Of a DNA stretch of 42,342 bases, positions 31,166 through 40,979 are shown piece by piece (positions within the stretch are counted from its first letter, which is position 1; each line of letters starts with the position of its first letter). The stretch is from positions 1 through 42,342 of the forward strand of contig DDSN01000066.1 of the NCBI GenBank assembly GCA_002343395.1, in the 5' to 3' direction. The notes beneath the pieces were generated by a model that searched no databases, was not told where the DNA came from, and worked only from the letters and a program-made list of their open reading frames with translations. This DNA comes from Hyphomonadaceae bacterium UBA2389. GTDB taxonomy: Bacteria; Pseudomonadota; Alphaproteobacteria; Caulobacterales; Aquidulcibacteraceae. Both the position numbers and the translations under genes were made by a program.

Positions 31166-34084
31166 ATGTTGCCGCTTGGGTTGCCAGAGCCGCTTTTGAA
31201 CGGTCCGGCGCCTAGGGTGCGCGCGATCCCCGCATCAGCGCCGTTTCTGGACACGCTAGCGGAGGCGATGATCGCGGCGCTGTCTAGAAAGAACGATCCA
31301 TTTGCGCTTTCCGACGCGCTGGTGCTGTTGCCGAACAGGCGATCCGCGCGGGGCCTGATCGATGCATTTGCGCGCCGGCTAGGAGGCGCGGCGTTGCTGC
31401 CGACAATACGACCGCTCGGCGATCCCCAGGCTGACGACGACCCCGATGTGTGGGGCGCCGATCCAATCGCCGAGCAAATGCCGCCTCCCATCGATCGAAC
31501 GCGGCGGCGCTTGCAGCTTGCGGCTCTCATTCGGCGTCGCGGGAAGGCGGAGAATGGCGTGGATGATCCCGCGCGCGCGCTGGCGCTCGCGGACGAGTTG
31601 GCGCGTCTTCTCGATAGCGCGGCGACGGTTGATCGCGTGGCTTGGGAAAAATTGCCGACGCTGGTTGAAGAGATCGATCTCGCGAAACACTGGGTTCGTT
31701 CCGCCGACTTTCTGAGCATCATTGCAACCTACTGGCCCCAGCATCTCGCGGAGCAGGGCGTCAGCGATCCTGCCGCGCACGGAGCGGCCTTGCGCAGGGC
31801 GCTCGCCGCGCGGTGGCGGGCGACGCCGCCGCGCCACCCTGTGGTCATCGCGGGCTCCACAGGTTCTCAATCGACAACGCGAGATCTTATGCGCGTCGCG
31901 ATGAATCTCCCGCTTGGGGTTGTCGTGCTGCCTGGCGTGGACGTGGCGATGGACGATGAGTCTTGGGACGCGATCGGCGATCAACACCCCCAATTCGCGC
32001 TTAAGGGCACGCTTTCGGCGCTCGGGCTGGCGCGGACCGCCATTCCGTCCCTGGCGGCGGAGAGAGCGAGCGGCGAAGCGCGACAGGCTTTGCTTCGCGA
32101 GGCGCTCGCGCCGGCCGAGAAAACGGCCGATTGGCTGTCGCGGCTGTCGGCCGGCGGCGGCGCCGACTTCTTCAGAAATGGCATGAACGGGATACGTCTG
32201 GTCGAGGCGGAAACCGAAGACGAAGAAGCTACGGCCATCGCGCTGATGTTGCGCGAGGCGCTTGAGCAAACAACATCCACGGCGGCTGTGGTCACGCCTG
32301 ACGCGGCGCTGGCCAAGCGCATAGAATCCAAACTCGCGCGTTGGGGCGTGACGCCGGCCGTTTCGCACGGGCAGCGCCTCGGCGAGACAGAGGCGGGGCG
32401 GCTGATCGTGCTGCTTTGTGAATTGGCGATAGACCACACTGAACCGGTCGCGCTCGCGGCTCTATTGAAACACAGCCGCGTCAAGGTTTCCGGTGATCGG
32501 CATGCGCTCGCCGGCCTTGAGCATGAAGCGCTTCGGGGACCGCGCCGTTTCTCGAGTTGGGCCGAGCTAAAAGGGCTGACGAAAAGTCCGATGACCCGCC
32601 TGTCGGTTGAGCGTGTCGAAGCCGCCATGCATCCACTCGCCGCGGCCATGGCATGCGTCGAAATGGACTTCACCCGTTTCGCGGACGCTCTCGCTGAATG
32701 CGCCGAGGCTCTAACCGATGGCGACGTTTGGCGCGGGCGCGACGGCGAGTTGGCGGCGCAGCTATTGCGTGAAGCGATCGAACACGGCGCGCAAATCGGG
32801 CCCATGACCTCCTATGCCGCGCCGCGCGTGCTGATGCGGTTGATGGACGGGCGCGAAGTCGCGCCCGCATCGCGGGACGAGCGGATTGCAATTTGGGGAT
32901 TGCTTGAAGCGCGTCTGCAACGACGTGATTTGATGATCTTGGCAGGCCTCAACGAGGGCGTTTGGCCTTCGCCTCCAGGGGAAGATCCCTTTTTGTCTCG
33001 CGCGATGCGGGAAGCGCTTGGCGTGCCCTCGTTGGATCAGCGCATCGGGCTCGCCGCTCATGACTTCGCGCAGCTTGCGAGCGCCCCGAACGTGGTCCTG
33101 TCTCGTGCGCTACGGAAGGACGGCGCGCCTGCACTGGCGTCGCGCTGGTTGTGGCGATTGAAGACGCTCGTGCAGGGCGCTGGGGCAACGCTTGAGAGCG
33201 CGGCGCCCTATGTAGCTTGGGCGCGTGCGCTACATACGCCCACGGCTTCGACGACGACGAAACCGCCGAAGCCGTGCCCGCCGGGCGACAAGCGGCTGAA
33301 GCGTATCAGCGTGACCTCCGTTGAGACGCTGATCCGCGACCCCTACGCCGTCTATGCGCGCCGGATACTGCAACTTGACCATCTAAAACCGATTGGCGCT
33401 TCAGCCGGCGCGGCTGAACGTGGCACGGCCGTGCATGCGGCCATCGAGCGGTTTGGCGACGGCGATGATCCAGAGCTGCTGCTGCGCCTCATGGACGAGG
33501 AGCTCGCCCGAGCCGGCGTGTCCGCGGAGCGTCGGGCCGCGGAGCAGGCGCGACTGCGCGCGACCGTAGGCGCGCTGATCGCTTGGTTCGCGGAGCGTCG
33601 GGCTTCAGGCGTCGAGGTGTTCCGCGAGGTTCGCGGCGCGGTCGCCCTGGGAGCGGTGACGCTAACGGGCGTCGCGGATCGCATCGAAGTGGGGCGAGGC
33701 TACGCCGCGGTCGCCGATTTCAAAACGGGGAAACCGCCCAGTGATCGCCAAGTGGAAACCGGACTAAGCCCGCAATTGTTGTTGGAAGCGGAGATGCTTG
33801 CTCGTGGCGCCTTCGAAGGCGTCCCGAAAGAGTCGGTCGACGATCTCTTGTACTGGCACATCGGCGGCGCTGATCCGGCTCCCCGTCTCGTGAAGCTTGA
33901 AGAGCCGGTAAGCGCTGCGGCGGCGAAGGCGATGGAGGCGCTTGAGGCGCTACTCTCACGTTACGCCCGCGCCGATCAACCATTTCTCTCGAAGCCGCGC
34001 GTTCAATTTATCAAGCCTTTCGCGGAGTACGATCATCTCGCGCGGCGCAAGGAGTGGGCGGACGCTGACGGAGGCGACGCATGA
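31166..34084 (+). CDS. addB: Double-strand break repair protein AddB (alphaproteobacterial type)
   Basis: AddB is the helicase/nuclease partner of AddA, processing double-strand DNA ends for RecA-dependent repair. The 972-residue protein has the N-terminal pattern LSDALVLLPNRRSARGL, common in the alphaproteobacterial AddB group, and no canonical Walker A motif. A central AILAGLNEGVWP-like segment (LAGLNEGVWPSPPGEDPF) follows. The C-terminal PD-(D/E)XK nuclease has ERGTAVHAAIERF and the catalytic DFKTGK (near residue 852). The start is two bases after murU, and its stop overlaps addA as ATGA, so AddBA are made in coupled, roughly equal amounts. Confidence 0.94.
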   Translation: MLPLGLPEPLLNGPAPRVRAIPASAPFLDTLAEAMIAALSRKNDPFALSDALVLLPNRRSARGLIDAFARRLGGAALLPTIRPLGDPQADDDPDVWGADPIAEQMPPPIDRTRRRLQLAALIRRRGKAENGVDDPARALALADELARLLDSAATVDRVAWEKLPTLVEEIDLAKHWVRSADFLSIIATYWPQHLAEQGVSDPAAHGAALRRALAARWRATPPRHPVVIAGSTGSQSTTRDLMRVAMNLPLGVVVLPGVDVAMDDESWDAIGDQHPQFALKGTLSALGLARTAIPSLAAERASGEARQALLREALAPAEKTADWLSRLSAGGGADFFRNGMNGIRLVEAETEDEEATAIALMLREALEQTTSTAAVVTPDAALAKRIESKLARWGVTPAVSHGQRLGETEAGRLIVLLCELAIDHTEPVALAALLKHSRVKVSGDRHALAGLEHEALRGPRRFSSWAELKGLTKSPMTRLSVERVEAAMHPLAAAMACVEMDFTRFADALAECAEALTDGDVWRGRDGELAAQLLREAIEHGAQIGPMTSYAAPRVLMRLMDGREVAPASRDERIAIWGLLEARLQRRDLMILAGLNEGVWPSPPGEDPFLSRAMREALGVPSLDQRIGLAAHDFAQLASAPNVVLSRALRKDGAPALASRWLWRLKTLVQGAGATLESAAPYVAWARALHTPTASTTTKPPKPCPPGDKRLKRISVTSVETLIRDPYAVYARRILQLDHLKPIGASAGAAERGTAVHAAIERFGDGDDPELLLRLMDEELARAGVSAERRAAEQARLRATVGALIAWFAERRASGVEVFREVRGAVALGAVTLTGVADRIEVGRGYAAVADFKTGKPPSDRQVETGLSPQLLLEAEMLARGAFEGVPKESVDDLLYWHIGGADPAPRLVKLEEPVSAAAAKAMEALEALLSRYARADQPFLSKPRVQFIKPFAEYDHLARRKEWADADGGDA

Positions 34085-37000
34085 ACGCGGACCATCGCCG
34101 CGAAGCGGATGTCAACCAAGGCAGGGCCGCTGATCCCGCGCACTCGGTGTTTGTCATCGCCAACGCGGGTTCTGGGAAGACCAAGGTCCTGGTGGACCGC
34201 ATTGCTCGATTGTTGCTGCAGGGATCGAGGCCCTCGGCCTTTCTTTGCATCACCTACACGAAAGCGGCGGCCGCGGAGATGCAACGCAGGTTGTTCGAAC
34301 GTTTGGGCGGCTGGTGCGTCGCGGACGACGCGCGGCTGCGCGAGGATCTGGATCGTCTCGGCGCGCAGGGCGTGAACTTGGCGCGCGCACGCGCGTTGTT
34401 CGCTCAAGCGCTCGAGACCCCGGGCGGCCTGAAAATTCAAACGATCCACGCTTTTTGCGAGCGTTTACTAGCGCGCTTCCCGCTAGAGGCCGGCGTGCCG
34501 CCTGGCTTTCAAATCGCGGACGAGGCGAGGGCAGGCGCGTTGTTGGCGGAAGCGCGCGCGGCGGCGGCGCTTGGATTGGGATCGCCGCAGGAGGCCTTTA
34601 AGCGCTTCGCAAGGCGATTGTCCGGTGATGCGTTGGAGGAATTGCTTGATCGGTTGGCGTCCCGGCGCGCCGATTTTCGGCACTTTGCTGAGAGGCGCCA
34701 AGGCGAATTGTTCGCGGCGCAGGCACTGCGCGATCGGCATGGGGTCGTTGTCGGCAGCGAAACGCTGGTCAGCGCGTTTGTCGATGCCCTAGACAGGCCG
34801 GCAATATGGGAGACGGTCGAGACGTTGGAGGCGTCAAGCACGAATGATCGACGGCTGGGAGGACGCGTGAGACGCGCGTTGGACCAGATCGACAGCGGCG
34901 GCGCTCCGGACGTCATTGCGCAAGCGTTTTTTGCGATCGCGTTCAACGACAATGGCGAACGATATAAAACTGCGGCCACGGCCACGCTGACGAAGCAACA
35001 CCCGTGGCTCGCACACCGCTTGGAAAACGTCACCGACGCGATCGTTGCGCTACGCGATCGGTTCAATGCCAGCGAGAGAGCGGAAGACGCCGCGGCGGCG
35101 CTAGCGCTTGGCCTAAATCTTGATGAGAACTATTCGCGCGCCAAGGACCGCGCCGGCGCGCTCGATTTTGACGACTTGATTGAGCGCGCGTTGGACCTTC
35201 TCTGTAAGTCTGACGCCGCGCCTTGGGTGCTCTACAAGCTCGACGGAGGGGTTGATCACATCCTGATCGACGAGGGGCAGGATACAAGCCCTGGACAGTG
35301 GGATTTGATTACGCCTCTGCAGGAGGAGTTCTTCGCCGGCCTGGGCGCGCGAGAGCGCGTGCGCACGGTGTTCGCCGTCGGCGATCCAAAGCAGAGCATC
35401 TACGCCTTTCAGGGCGCTGACCCCGCTCGCTTCTTGGACGAAGCGCAACGCCTCTCGAACCGCGCCGCGAACGCTGGCAGCTCGTTTATCGGGCCGGAGC
35501 TGAGGACGTCGTTTCGCTCGGTGCCGCAGGTTCTCGACGCCGTGGACAAAACGTTTGCGCGCAAGCCTCTTGTCGCGGCAGAGCCTGCACGATCGGATGT
35601 CGTGCGCCATTTCGCATCGCGTGCGGACGAAGACGGCGTTGTCGAAGTCTGGCCGTTATGTCGCCGTCCGCTCGCAAAAGCCGCGAAGCCATGGGACGCG
35701 CCGATCGACGTCGAGCTAGGCTCAAGCGTTCACGCCGTCCTGGCCAGCACGCTGGCGGAACGCGTGAAGGCAATGATCGCCGCGCGCGAAGCGGTTTGGG
35801 AGAAAGGTGCGCGCCGCGCTGTGCGTGCGGGAGATGTGCTGGCGCTTGTTCGCAAGCGCGGTCCGTTGTTTCGTGAGCTGATCAGGGCGTTCAAGCGGGC
35901 GGGCCTGCCCGTCGCGGGCGCGGATCGCATGACCTTGTGTGATGAGCTGGCGGTGGAGGATTGCCTGGCGCTGATGCGCGTTGCGCTCGATCCCGCCGAC
36001 GATCTCGCGCTTGCGTGCGTGCTGAAGGGGCCTTGGCTCGGGCTGACCGACGATGACGCGGATTTGTTTCCGCTCGCTTATGGGCGCCGTGTTGGCGAGA
36101 CGCTTCTGCAAAGGTTGCAGGCGGAGACCTCCGATCGTTACGCATCCGCGCGCGCGTTTGCGGCGGCGTTGATCGAACGCGCGGATTGGGAGCCTTTCCG
36201 TTTCCTAAGTTGGGCGCTGGAGACGGCGCATGACGGCGCGCGTACGGGCTGGGAGTGCGTGTTTGCACGGCTTGGGCCGGAGTCACGCGATCCGCTGGAA
36301 GAGCTTTTGCAGCGGGCGCTCAAGCCGGCTGGACACGCGGCGGCGACGCTGCAGCGTTTCGTGCACGACGTCGAGTTTGACGCGGGGCAGATCAAAAGAG
36401 AGCTCGAAGCAGAGACCGGCGCCATCCGCGTCATGACCGTGCATGGAGCAAAAGGGCTCGAGGCGCCGGTGGTCATTCTCGCGGACACCACCGCCGGTGT
36501 GGACGACAAGCCAGACAATGGCTTGATCTTTGACGACGATGACGGGCCATTTGTGTCCTTCCGAAGCCGCGACGACGACGCGAAGGTGTCCCAGGCGCGT
36601 CTCGGGCACGCGCAGCGCATGCAAAGCGAACATTGGCGTTTGCTTTACGTCGCGATGACGCGCGCTCGCGACCGCTTGATCGTGTGCGGCGGGCAACATG
36701 GCAATGCGGTGGCGGGAGAAGCGCCGGAAAGTTGGCGACTTGCGGTTGAGCAGGCGCTGCAAGAGCTTGGCGCCGCTCCGATGGAGACGCCGTTCGGCGA
36801 AGGCCTGCGCTGGGGGCGTCCTGCAACGGCGCCAGAGTCGCCAGAGGCGGAAACCTCGAAGCCTCTCACACCGCCGCTTTGGGCGAAGCGCTCTTTCGGA
36901 AGCGTGACGAGCACCGTTGCCGCGGCGCCGTCGCGTTTGAAGCAGATCGACCCGCTGTTGTTTTCGCCGCGCGGAGAGGGGCGGAGCCGATTTCGGCGCG

Positions 37001-37488
37001 GCGTACTCATTCACGGACTGCTTCAACGCCTTCCCGAGCTGCCGCGCGACGGGCGTTTTGATGCCGCGCTGGCGTGGTTGGCGAGACAGGGCGTTCAGGA
37101 GAACGCGCGTGAAGCGCTTGCCAAGGAGGCGTTATCCGTCACTGAAAGCAGCGCTTTTGCGGCGGCTTTTGGCGTCAACAGCCGTGCCGAAGCGCCAGTT
37201 GTCGGCGAAGTACTAGGCATGCAGGTGCGTGGCGTCGTCGATCGCCTGGTGGTTGAGCAAAGTCGCGTTCTTGTGCTGGACTTCAAAACAGATCGGCCAG
37301 CGCCGATGGATCCAAATCTCACCCCGCAGGAATACGTCCTGCAGCTGGCGCTCTATGCGGAAGTGCTCAAGCAGATATTCCCAAAGAAGGCGTTGAATTG
37401 CGCGCTTCTCTGGACTGAGGCGCCGCGCCTTATGGAGCTGTCCGCCGCTCAGCTTGCCGGTGCGCTGGCTGACCTTCGCGAGAGTTGA
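34081..37488 (+). CDS. addA: Double-strand break repair helicase/nuclease AddA
   Basis: AddA is the ATP-driven helicase subunit with its own nuclease domain. The 1135-residue protein has the full UvrD-type set: Walker A ANAGSGKTKVLVDRI (near residue 30), DFDDLIERAL, the Walker B-like ILIDEGQDTSPGQWDLI, GDPKQSIYAFQGADP, MTVHGAKGLEAPVV and LLYVAMTRARDRL. The C-terminal nuclease motif VLDFKTDRPAP lies about 70 residues from the end. ATG 34081 overlaps the addB stop by 4 nt. Chi recognition specificity cannot be inferred. A 56-bp gap separates it from trxA. Confidence 0.97.
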   Translation: MNADHRREADVNQGRAADPAHSVFVIANAGSGKTKVLVDRIARLLLQGSRPSAFLCITYTKAAAAEMQRRLFERLGGWCVADDARLREDLDRLGAQGVNLARARALFAQALETPGGLKIQTIHAFCERLLARFPLEAGVPPGFQIADEARAGALLAEARAAAALGLGSPQEAFKRFARRLSGDALEELLDRLASRRADFRHFAERRQGELFAAQALRDRHGVVVGSETLVSAFVDALDRPAIWETVETLEASSTNDRRLGGRVRRALDQIDSGGAPDVIAQAFFAIAFNDNGERYKTAATATLTKQHPWLAHRLENVTDAIVALRDRFNASERAEDAAAALALGLNLDENYSRAKDRAGALDFDDLIERALDLLCKSDAAPWVLYKLDGGVDHILIDEGQDTSPGQWDLITPLQEEFFAGLGARERVRTVFAVGDPKQSIYAFQGADPARFLDEAQRLSNRAANAGSSFIGPELRTSFRSVPQVLDAVDKTFARKPLVAAEPARSDVVRHFASRADEDGVVEVWPLCRRPLAKAAKPWDAPIDVELGSSVHAVLASTLAERVKAMIAAREAVWEKGARRAVRAGDVLALVRKRGPLFRELIRAFKRAGLPVAGADRMTLCDELAVEDCLALMRVALDPADDLALACVLKGPWLGLTDDDADLFPLAYGRRVGETLLQRLQAETSDRYASARAFAAALIERADWEPFRFLSWALETAHDGARTGWECVFARLGPESRDPLEELLQRALKPAGHAAATLQRFVHDVEFDAGQIKRELEAETGAIRVMTVHGAKGLEAPVVILADTTAGVDDKPDNGLIFDDDDGPFVSFRSRDDDAKVSQARLGHAQRMQSEHWRLLYVAMTRARDRLIVCGGQHGNAVAGEAPESWRLAVEQALQELGAAPMETPFGEGLRWGRPATAPESPEAETSKPLTPPLWAKRSFGSVTSTVAAAPSRLKQIDPLLFSPRGEGRSRFRRGVLIHGLLQRLPELPRDGRFDAALAWLARQGVQENAREALAKEALSVTESSAFAAAFGVNSRAEAPVVGEVLGMQVRGVVDRLVVEQSRVLVLDFKTDRPAPMDPNLTPQEYVLQLALYAEVLKQIFPKKALNCALLWTEAPRLMELSAAQLAGALADLRES

Positions 37489-37544
37489 AAGCCCTTGGGA
37501 CGCAGCTTACATAAAAGCGCGAACGTGACGCGGGAGAAGGCCAG

Positions 37545-37865
37545 GTGCCCACAAGCAAGACGACGGACGATAGTTTCGAAGCCGATGTGCTGAAATCGAC
37601 CAAGCCAGTGCTGGTTGATTTCTGGGCGGAGTGGTGTGGTCCGTGCAAGCAGATTGGGCCGGCGCTTGAAGAGATCGCCTCCGAACTGGGGGACCGCGTC
37701 TCGGTGGCAAAGCTCAATATCGACGACAATCCGATGACCCCGGGACGCTATGGCGTGCGCGGCATTCCTACTTTGATGGTGTTCAAGGACGGCAAGGTCG
37801 CATCCACCAAGGTCGGCGCTATGCCGAAGTCGAAGATCGTCGAGTGGCTAAACGAGACGGTTTAG
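37545..37865 (+). CDS. trxA: Thioredoxin
   Basis: This 106-residue cytosolic disulfide reductase has the active site Trp-Cys31-Gly-Pro-Cys34-Lys in FWAEWCGPCKQIGPAL and the cis-proline Pro75 in GIPTLMVF. It supplies electrons to ribonucleotide reductase, peroxiredoxins and other targets. The start is GTG 37545 with AGAAGG five bases upstream. It lies downstream of addA, which is a common alphaproteobacterial arrangement. Its last 18 bp overlap the 3' end of folC on the opposite strand. Confidence 0.97.
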   Translation: MPTSKTTDDSFEADVLKSTKPVLVDFWAEWCGPCKQIGPALEEIASELGDRVSVAKLNIDDNPMTPGRYGVRGIPTLMVFKDGKVASTKVGAMPKSKIVEWLNETV

Positions 37866-39131
37866 ATCAAGCGCAGCCGCAGCCAGCGAGAGCGATCCGC
37901 AAATCAGAATGCGTTTGGCGCCATCGCTGACGACAGCGTCGATGGCGCTATGCAGATCGCGAGCGCAGCGGGCGTGATCGCCCGCTGCGCTTGCGAGCAT
38001 TAGGGGGGGCGCGCCCTCGGGCAGCGGAACGAATACAACGCGGTCGGCGGCTGGCGCGAGTTCCTCGACAAACGCGCGCCAATCCTTGCGCGCGCGCATG
38101 CCGATGATCAACGCAGTCCGCGCTGGGCGCGTCTGCTGCATGGCCGCGAGCGATCGTCGAAGCGCTGCCGCGGCGTGCGCGTTATGGCCGCCGTCCAGCC
38201 ATAGCTCAGCGTCGCCCGCGAGCGCTTTGAGCGGACCGCGTGTAAGCGGCTGCAAGCGCGCGGGCCAATGCGCTGAGGTTATGCCGAACGCGAACGCGTC
38301 GTCGCTTATCGTGAAGCGCGTTGGGCCCAGAAGGACCGCACATGCAAGGCCCGCATTTTCGATTTGATGAGCGCCGGTGAGCGTCGGAAGCGGCAGATCG
38401 AGCGCACGCGATTGTGTCTGCACAACGAGCCGTCCGTGACTTCGGTAGGCGTCCCACTCTACGCCAGCGCGAAACAATGGCGCGCCGACGCGCGACGCTT
38501 CGGCTTCGATCACGTTCATGGCGTCGGGCGCCTGCCGCGCGACGAAAGCAGGAGAATTGCGCCTGAGGATGCCGGCCTTGTGCGATGCGATGTCCGCGAT
38601 CGTGTTTCCGAGGACGTCTCGATGGTCGATGCCTATGGGCGCAATGACGCTCGCGGCGGGCCACGCGACGACATTGGTTGAATCCTCTCGCCCGCCCATG
38701 CCGGCTTCAAGAAGCACAAGATCAGCCGGCGTTTCGTCGAACAACATAAACGCAGCCGCCGCCTGCGCGTCGAATTGTGTGATGTCACGGCTGATCGCGG
38801 CCACGACTTCGGCGGCGCCGGCGAGTCGTTCCTCAGCGACGGGCTGGCTCGCCACCACGAAGCGCTCGCTCAAGCGCAGGAGGTGCGGCTTTGTGAAGGC
38901 ATGCACGCGTAGTCCGGCCGCTTCCGCGATCGCGCGCATGAAGGCGATGGTGGATCCTTTTCCGTTGGTGCCAGCGACATGAACAACCGGCGGAAGGTTT
39001 GCATGCGGGGCGCCGAGTGCGGTCAAAACCTCGCGCAAGCTGGCAAGGTCAAAGGGCTTCCCGTGCCCAAACTCCGGACCAAACAGTTCCTCGAACCTGC
39101 GCAGCGGCTTGTCGTCGTCTCGCTCCGACAT
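37848..39131 (-). CDS. folC: Bifunctional folylpolyglutamate/dihydrofolate synthase
   Basis: FolC joins glutamate to dihydropteroate (forming dihydrofolate) and extends polyglutamate tails on folates. The 427-residue protein has the Mur-ligase P-loop GTNGKGS (54-60), EAGMGGREDSTNVV, the GIDHRDVLG segment, SHKAGILRRN and the C-terminal LDGGHNAHAAAALR. It is the last gene of the minus-strand trpB-lipoprotein-trpA-accD-folC set, 43 bp after accD, and its 3' end overlaps trxA by 18 bp. ATG 39131 is close behind a GAGG stretch. Confidence 0.95.
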   Translation of the reverse strand: MSERDDDKPLRRFEELFGPEFGHGKPFDLASLREVLTALGAPHANLPPVVHVAGTNGKGSTIAFMRAIAEAAGLRVHAFTKPHLLRLSERFVVASQPVAEERLAGAAEVVAAISRDITQFDAQAAAAFMLFDETPADLVLLEAGMGGREDSTNVVAWPAASVIAPIGIDHRDVLGNTIADIASHKAGILRRNSPAFVARQAPDAMNVIEAEASRVGAPLFRAGVEWDAYRSHGRLVVQTQSRALDLPLPTLTGAHQIENAGLACAVLLGPTRFTISDDAFAFGITSAHWPARLQPLTRGPLKALAGDAELWLDGGHNAHAAAALRRSLAAMQQTRPARTALIIGMRARKDWRAFVEELAPAADRVVFVPLPEGAPPLMLASAAGDHARCARDLHSAIDAVVSDGAKRILICGSLSLAAAALDLNRLV

Positions 39132-39174
39132 CCTCGGTTCATCCTGACGTCGAGAGGCCCTGCGGATATACGGG

Positions 39175-40155
39175 CTACTCGGCCGCTTTGGCGCGTTGCG
39201 CCTTGGTCGCCTTGCGTTTGGATTTCCCGGACGGCGCGTCGTCCGCCTCCAAGACGGATTCCGTCAGATCGAGCACTTCGCCGCCGTCGTCTTGGACGAC
39301 CGCTCGCTTGTGCATCAACACCGACAAGAGCGTGGTGAGCGTGGATTTGAGTTGGCGGCGGTCGACCACGAGATCAACCATGCCTTTGTCGAGCAGATAT
39401 TCCGAGCGCTGAAAGCCTTCCGGCAATTTCTGGCGAATTGTTTGTTCGATGACCCGCGGTCCCGCGAAACCGATCAGCGCGCCGGGCTCCGCGATGTGGA
39501 CGTCGCCGAGCATGGCGTAGCTGGCCGTGACGCCGCCTGTCGTGGGATCGGCGAGAACGACGATGTAGGGGAGGCTGGCTTCGTGCAGCGATTGAATCGC
39601 CAACGTCGTACGCGGCATCTGCATCAGCGACAGGATGCCCTCCTGCATACGCGCGCCGCCCGAGGCGGTCACCATGATCAGCGCCGCCTTGCGTCTTACG
39701 GCGGCCTCCGCCGCCGCAATGAACGCGTCGCCGGCCGCCATGCCGAGCGATCCGCCCATGAATTCGAAATCTTGTACAAGCACCACGGCGTGGGCGCCGC
39801 CGATCCTGCCATAACCGGCGGCCATGCAGTCATCGCGTCCGACCTTGGCGCGCGCCGATTTCAGGCGATCGGCGTATTTCTTGTCGTCCTTGAATTTCAG
39901 GGGATCGATCGCGACCTTCGGCAAAGTGATTTTTTGCCAGGCTTGGTCGTCGAACAAATGCTTGAAACGCGCGTCGGGGCCGATGCGCATGTGAAAGCCA
40001 GACGGCGTAACCCAGTCGGAGGCCTCCAACTCCGCGCGATACACAAGCTCGCCAGAGATCGGGTCCTTTATCCAAAGGTTATCGGGAGACTCGCGTGCGT
40101 CCTCGGGCTTTTTCCCGCGCAGCCCAGGCCGGGCAAAATTCGACAGCCAGTTCAT
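39175..40155 (-). CDS. accD: Acetyl-CoA carboxylase carboxyltransferase subunit beta
   Basis: AccD with AccA transfers the carboxyl group from biotin to acetyl-CoA, giving malonyl-CoA for fatty acid synthesis. The 326-residue protein has the crotonase-like carboxyltransferase fold, with GGARMQEGILSLMQM and DPTTGGVTASYAMLGD conserved. At the N-terminus the region that is a four-cysteine zinc ribbon in E. coli AccD contains no cysteine at all (LWIKDPISGELVYRAELEAS), so the metal site has been lost. The lysine- and alanine-rich C-terminal 25 residues resemble those of other alphaproteobacterial AccD proteins. ATG 40155 overlaps the trpA stop by 4 nt, and folC follows. Confidence 0.96.
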   Translation of the reverse strand: MNWLSNFARPGLRGKKPEDARESPDNLWIKDPISGELVYRAELEASDWVTPSGFHMRIGPDARFKHLFDDQAWQKITLPKVAIDPLKFKDDKKYADRLKSARAKVGRDDCMAAGYGRIGGAHAVVLVQDFEFMGGSLGMAAGDAFIAAAEAAVRRKAALIMVTASGGARMQEGILSLMQMPRTTLAIQSLHEASLPYIVVLADPTTGGVTASYAMLGDVHIAEPGALIGFAGPRVIEQTIRQKLPEGFQRSEYLLDKGMVDLVVDRRQLKSTLTTLLSVLMHKRAVVQDDGGEVLDLTESVLEADDAPSGKSKRKATKAQRAKAAE

Positions 40156-40979
40156 GGGTTCGTTCCCTTTTTGGCTCGCGCTGTGCGCACAGCATCGCTC
40201 AGGAGCGTCACTTTGCGCAAGACGCGTTCGACGGCTTCCGCTTTCGCGCCGGCGGCGATTTCATCGACGAAAGCCGACCCGACGACGACAGCGTCGGCGG
40301 TTTGCGCGATCGCGCGCGCGGCGTCAGGTTCACGCACGCCAAAACCGACGGCGATGGGCAGCTCCGTTGTTTGCTTCAAGCGGCCCACTGCATCCTTCAC
40401 GTGCGCACTGGACGCCGCTTGCGCGCCGGTGATCCCAGCGACCGACACATAATAGAGGAAACCGGAAGCGCCATCGAGCACCTTGGTTAAGCGGTGTTCG
40501 TCTGTTGTCGGAGTCGCGAGGCGAATGATCGAGAGATCGTGTTTGGTAAACGCGCGTCGGAGCGGCGCGTCCTCTTCCGGCGGCAGATCGACGACGATCG
40601 CCCCGTCGGCGCCCGCGGCATGCATGGCTTGCGCGAACGCGTCGTAGCCCATGCTTTCGATGGGGTTGGCGTAGCCCATAAGGATAAGCGGCGTGTCTTG
40701 GTCGGTTTCGCGAAAACGGCGCGCGAGTTCGAGTGTCTTCTTCAACGAGCCGCCAGCCTTCAACGCGCGCAACGCGGCTTTCTGGATGCTTGGCCCATCG
40801 GCCATCGGATCGGTGAACGGAAAGCCAAGCTCGATGATGTCAGCGCCAGCGTCCGGCAGTCCGCGCAGAATCTCAAACGTCGTCTCATTATCTGGATCGG
40901 ACGCCATGATGTATGTGACAAGCGCGGCGCGGTTTTCGCGCTTGAGCGACGTGAAGCGGGCGGAGAGGCGTGTACTCAC
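40152..40979 (-). CDS. trpA: Tryptophan synthase alpha subunit
   Basis: TrpA cleaves indole-3-glycerol phosphate to indole and glyceraldehyde-3-phosphate and channels indole to TrpB. The 275-residue TIM barrel has the catalytic Glu50 and Asp61 in IELGFPFTDPMADGP and the phosphate-binding GFGVREPD near residue 215. The longest frame begins at 41057, but it would run 81 bp into the upstream gene. GTG 40979 overlaps the upstream lipoprotein stop as GTGA, matches the usual start (MSTRLSARFTSLK) and is adopted. The stop overlaps accD as ATGA. It normally follows trpB directly, but here a lipoprotein gene lies between them. Confidence 0.95.
   Translation of the reverse strand: MSTRLSARFTSLKRENRAALVTYIMASDPDNETTFEILRGLPDAGADIIELGFPFTDPMADGPSIQKAALRALKAGGSLKKTLELARRFRETDQDTPLILMGYANPIESMGYDAFAQAMHAAGADGAIVVDLPPEEDAPLRRAFTKHDLSIIRLATPTTDEHRLTKVLDGASGFLYYVSVAGITGAQAASSAHVKDAVGRLKQTTELPIAVGFGVREPDAARAIAQTADAVVVGSAFVDEIAAGAKAEAVERVLRKVTLLSDAVRTARAKKGTNP

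Noticed and set aside
31379..32437. A 352-residue minus-strand open frame inside addB
   Set aside because: It shows no recognisable motifs and lies wholly antisense to a well supported AddB coding region.
39196..40452. A 418-residue plus-strand open frame antisense to accD and trpA
   Set aside because: It is the mirror of a high-GC coding region, with the Arg/His/Gly-rich composition typical of antisense frames, and accD and trpA are certain.
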